From: Rhizobium bangladeshense | GTDB taxonomy: Bacteria; Pseudomonadota; Alphaproteobacteria; Rhizobiales; Rhizobiaceae | Direction: 5' to 3' | Length of the DNA: 64,000 bases | Assembly: GCF_001662075.1 (NCBI RefSeq) | Contig: NZ_LYPL01000008.1 | Location: 1 to 64,000, forward strand | Shown here: positions 62,018 to 64,000 of the stretch, one piece after another | How the letters are laid out: every line of letters begins with the position of its first letter | Position numbering within the stretch: the stretch's first letter is position 1 | Program-made: the position numbers and the translations under genes | The notes under the pieces: model-generated | What the model was told of the DNA's origin: nothing | Database searches by the model: none | The model's input: only the letters and a program-made list of their open reading frames with translations

Positions 62018-62157
62018 CTGAAAAAGCCGATCCGTCAACTGCGTAAAATGGACATGCATGTACATTTTCCCTGGCAGCGTTCACCACTTTTGCTAAGAAG
62101 CCTCAGAACGGCCGGACCGGGTCGGACGGCCAGAAGAGAAAAAAGAGGAGATACAAG

Positions 62158-63165
62158 ATGTCGGATGAGGTCCTATTCGATCTGGCGGAAGCCGAGAGCT
62201 TGGCGATGCGCGCCTGCCTTGCGGCTGGCGCCAGCGAAGCCAGCGCCCGTTCCCTCGTGGACGCCACCTTGTCAGCCGCGCTTTACGGACCTCCGGCCGT
62301 CGGGTTCCCGCATTTCGTCGATTACCTCGACAGCTTCCGCGAGGGCCGCATCAACCGCGATCCCGCTCCCACCTGCGAGCGTCCTTACCCCGCTTTCTTC
62401 GCCGCGGATGCCGATCGGGGGATCGCACAGCTCGGTTTCGATCTTGCCTTCAAGGATCTGGTCGAAGCGGTGCGCACGCTCGGGGTCGCCGTCTTCACGC
62501 AAACGAACAGCTACACCACAGGAGAACTCGGCTATTACGTCCGCCGTCTTGCCGGCGAAGGGATCGTCGGCATCGCCGCGACCAATGCCAACGCCATGGT
62601 GGTCGCCAAAGCGGGCGGCCCTGCCGTCTACAGTACGAACCCGATGGCCTTCGGCTTTCCACTCGGCGAAGGAACGCCGCCGCTCCTCATCGACCAGGCG
62701 TCGAGTGCGACCGCCTATGTCAACGTCGTCGCGGCCGCAGCCGAGGGACGCAGCATCCCGGAGGGATGGGCCGTCGATGAAGCGGGACAGGAAACTCAGG
62801 ATGCCGCAAGGGCGCTCGGCGGAGCCCTGCTTCCCTTCGGCGGGCGCAAGGGCGCCAATGTGGCACTGATGGTGGAAATGCTGTCGGCCGGCCTGTCCGG
62901 CGGCCCCTGGTCACTGGATACGCCATCCTTCAGATCAGGAAGCGTCAGTCCGGCTGTGGGGTTGACGGTTATCGCGATGATGCCGGGGCAGGCTGACCGC
63001 GGCCTTGTCGAACGCGCGCGCCGCCAAGCCGACCGCCTGCAAAGCCACGGCGTCTTCGTGCCCGGCGTCAGCGGCATCGACCATCCAAGGCCTGCGTCGG
63101 AAGGACTGAAAATGCCCCGCGCCGTGTTCGAGGCCATCAGGAGGATAGCGGAGACTGACGGCTAA
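62158..63165 (+). CDS. Malate/L-lactate dehydrogenase family reductase (pyrroline-2-carboxylate reductase-like)
   Basis: 335 residues; ATG 62158 follows AAAGAGGAG. Family marks: TLSAALYGPPAVGFPHFVDYLDSFREGRINRDP, FTQTNSYTTGELGYYVRRLAGEGIVGIAATNANAMV, STNPMAFGFPLGE, LLPFGGRKGANVALMVEMLSAGLSGGPWS. This NAD(P)H-dependent family includes delta1-pyrroline-2-carboxylate/piperideine-2-carboxylate reductases that finish the breakdown of D-proline or 3-hydroxyproline. Pairing with a proline-racemase-family gene fits that role. Convergent with the GntR gene (4-bp overlap). Confidence 0.83.
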   Translation: MSDEVLFDLAEAESLAMRACLAAGASEASARSLVDATLSAALYGPPAVGFPHFVDYLDSFREGRINRDPAPTCERPYPAFFAADADRGIAQLGFDLAFKDLVEAVRTLGVAVFTQTNSYTTGELGYYVRRLAGEGIVGIAATNANAMVVAKAGGPAVYSTNPMAFGFPLGEGTPPLLIDQASSATAYVNVVAAAAEGRSIPEGWAVDEAGQETQDAARALGGALLPFGGRKGANVALMVEMLSAGLSGGPWSLDTPSFRSGSVSPAVGLTVIAMMPGQADRGLVERARRQADRLQSHGVFVPGVSGIDHPRPASEGLKMPRAVFEAIRRIAETDG

Positions 63166-63839
63166 AGGGACCTTTTCCCGGGCAGATGTTCGAGCAGCGA
63201 TTGGCACGCGCTGATGATGTGAGCGTAGACCAGCTCTGCCGCCTTGTCCTCGTCCCGCTCCCGGCAGGCTTCGACGATTTGCCGATGTTCGCGGTCCGCC
63301 GTCTGCTGGCCGTGCGACAGCGTCAACTGCACCCGGAGATATCGTTCCAGCCGGTCGTTCACCGACCGGATCGTGCTGACGAGGAAGGGCCGGCGAGCGT
63401 CTTCGTAAAGGCGGCTGTGGAAGCGCCAGTTCAGTTCCGACCAGCGGGCGACGTCGGTTTCCCCAGCGAAAGCGTCGCAAAAAGCGAGTGCCTCTTTGAA
63501 AGTCTCCTGCGTCATGTGCGGGATCGACAGCTTGATGGCATTCGTTTCCAGGATCGCGCGCACCTCGAAGATCTGAGCGATTTCGGGTTCCGAAAGGCTT
63601 GTGACGATCGCGCCCTTGTTGCGATGGAACTCGACCAGGCCTTCAGCCTCGAGCCGTTTGAGCGCCTCGCGAACCGGGATCTTGCTGACATTGAACAGGC
63701 GCGCGACATCGTCCTGCCGAATCGGTTCGCCTTCATCAAGCGAACCATCCGCGATCGAGTCGCGGATATACTTCAGGATCACATCAGAGGCCGTGGGCGC
63801 CTTCCCGAGATCGGTCACCTGTGCGGTGTTGAATGGCAT
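63162..63839 (-). CDS. GntR-family regulator (FCD type)
   Basis: 225 residues from ATG 63839 with GAGGAG upstream. N-terminal winged helix (DVILKYIRDSIADGSLDEGEPIRQDDVARLFNVSKIPVREALKRLEAEGLVEFHRNKGAIV) and C-terminal all-helical FCD domain (IAQIFEVRAILETNAIKLSI ... HRQIVEACRERDEDKAAELVYAHI), whose Asp/His residues bind a metal and effector. Likely regulates the racemase/reductase pair and itself, since matching palindromes precede both. A hydroxyproline-derived effector is inferred. Confidence 0.9.
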   Translation of the reverse strand: MPFNTAQVTDLGKAPTASDVILKYIRDSIADGSLDEGEPIRQDDVARLFNVSKIPVREALKRLEAEGLVEFHRNKGAIVTSLSEPEIAQIFEVRAILETNAIKLSIPHMTQETFKEALAFCDAFAGETDVARWSELNWRFHSRLYEDARRPFLVSTIRSVNDRLERYLRVQLTLSHGQQTADREHRQIVEACRERDEDKAAELVYAHIISACQSLLEHLPGKRSL

Positions 63840-63877
63840 TTCCCAAGCTCCTCATTGGGGACAAGATGCTGCTTGGG

Positions 63878-63893
63878 ATATCGTAGCCGATCT
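63878..63893. promoter_or_regulatory. Degenerate GntR operator ahead of the GntR gene
   Basis: ATATCGTAGCCGATCT matches the perfect palindrome at 62002-62017 at 13 of 16 positions, 39 bp before the GntR start codon. This is the expected place for negative autoregulation. Found by eye, not by scoring. Confidence 0.6.
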
Positions 63894-64000
63894 CTTTCCT
63901 CAAGCCGCGCAGCCTCAGGCCAGTCTCAGCATCGGTGTGTGGATTTTCGCCGGGACAGGCGGAATTGAGCCTGGTGATCTGCTTGGCCTCGATATAGCTG

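Noticed and set aside
63894..64000. Possible gene at the right edge
   Set aside because: Both strands have short open readings here (one minus-strand frame ends near 63918), but with about 100 bases no start, family or direction can be supported.
1..64000. CRISPR arrays, tRNA/rRNA genes, insertion sequences, phage attachment sites
   Set aside because: No regularly spaced repeats, no tRNA-like cloverleaf or rRNA sequence, and no transposase or integrase reading was seen by eye.

Overview
The window looks like a plasmid or accessory region of a Rhizobium-type alphaproteobacterium (R. leguminosarum / R. etli group). This rests on the high GC with strong GC-ending codon use, a type VI secretion (imp) locus whose gene order and fused parts match Agrobacterium/Rhizobium, and a dense set of ABC uptake and osmolyte-catabolism genes. 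The species call is inference; there is no rRNA, tRNA or replication gene here to confirm it.

1-8500: betaine-type osmolyte module. A minus-strand operon encodes an old-yellow-enzyme-like N-methyl amino acid demethylase, a DMSP-lyase-like cupin and the start of etfB. The diverging plus-strand series is a TetR regulator, a ProC-like reductase and a complete ProU-type ABC importer (binding protein, permease, ATPase). Behind the importer lies the wreck of a second demethylase. 8500-16025: an AraC regulator, a YdeP/FdhF-like molybdopterin oxidoreductase with a small partner gene, a membrane PAS-GGDEF diguanylate cyclase and an aldo/keto reductase.

16063-30608 (minus strand): the exported arm of the T6SS, in transcription order tssH (clpV), hcp, an unknown 197-residue gene, the tai4/tae4 amidase immunity-effector pair, vgrG, a DUF2169 adaptor, a DUF4150 (PAAR-like) nuclease-type effector, two propeller-like proteins and three tandem GAD-like/DUF1851 (Tdi1-like) proteins. 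The last of the three is frameshifted. 30762-49529 (plus strand): the structural and regulatory arm, tssA, tssB, tssC, a second tssC, tagJ, tssE, tssF, tssG, fha, tssK, tssL (with OmpA domain), tssM, tagF-pppA fusion, ppkA. Strong hairpins sit after hcp, after tssB and after tssC, the three genes whose products are needed in greatest amount.

49526-56773: a polysaccharide-export lipoprotein, a DUF488 protein, a DUF4142-cupredoxin-ECF sigma operon, and a FecBCDE-type siderophore/iron importer. 57049-59565: a TadG-like vWA protein with two TadE-like pilin-type proteins. 59898-60737: an exported protein of unknown role. 60844-63839: a hydroxyproline/proline-type module (proline racemase family enzyme with a Ser/Cys active-site pair, a malate/lactate-dehydrogenase-family reductase, a GntR-FCD regulator) with a perfect 16-bp palindrome in the divergent promoter and a degenerate copy in front of the regulator.

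The most interesting parts are the T6SS cargo region (new candidate effector/immunity genes, an orphan-looking immunity array), the TagF-PppA fusion whose phosphatase half lacks key metal-binding residues while the TssL Thr14 phospho-switch position is kept, and the mRNA hairpins between sheath/tube genes.
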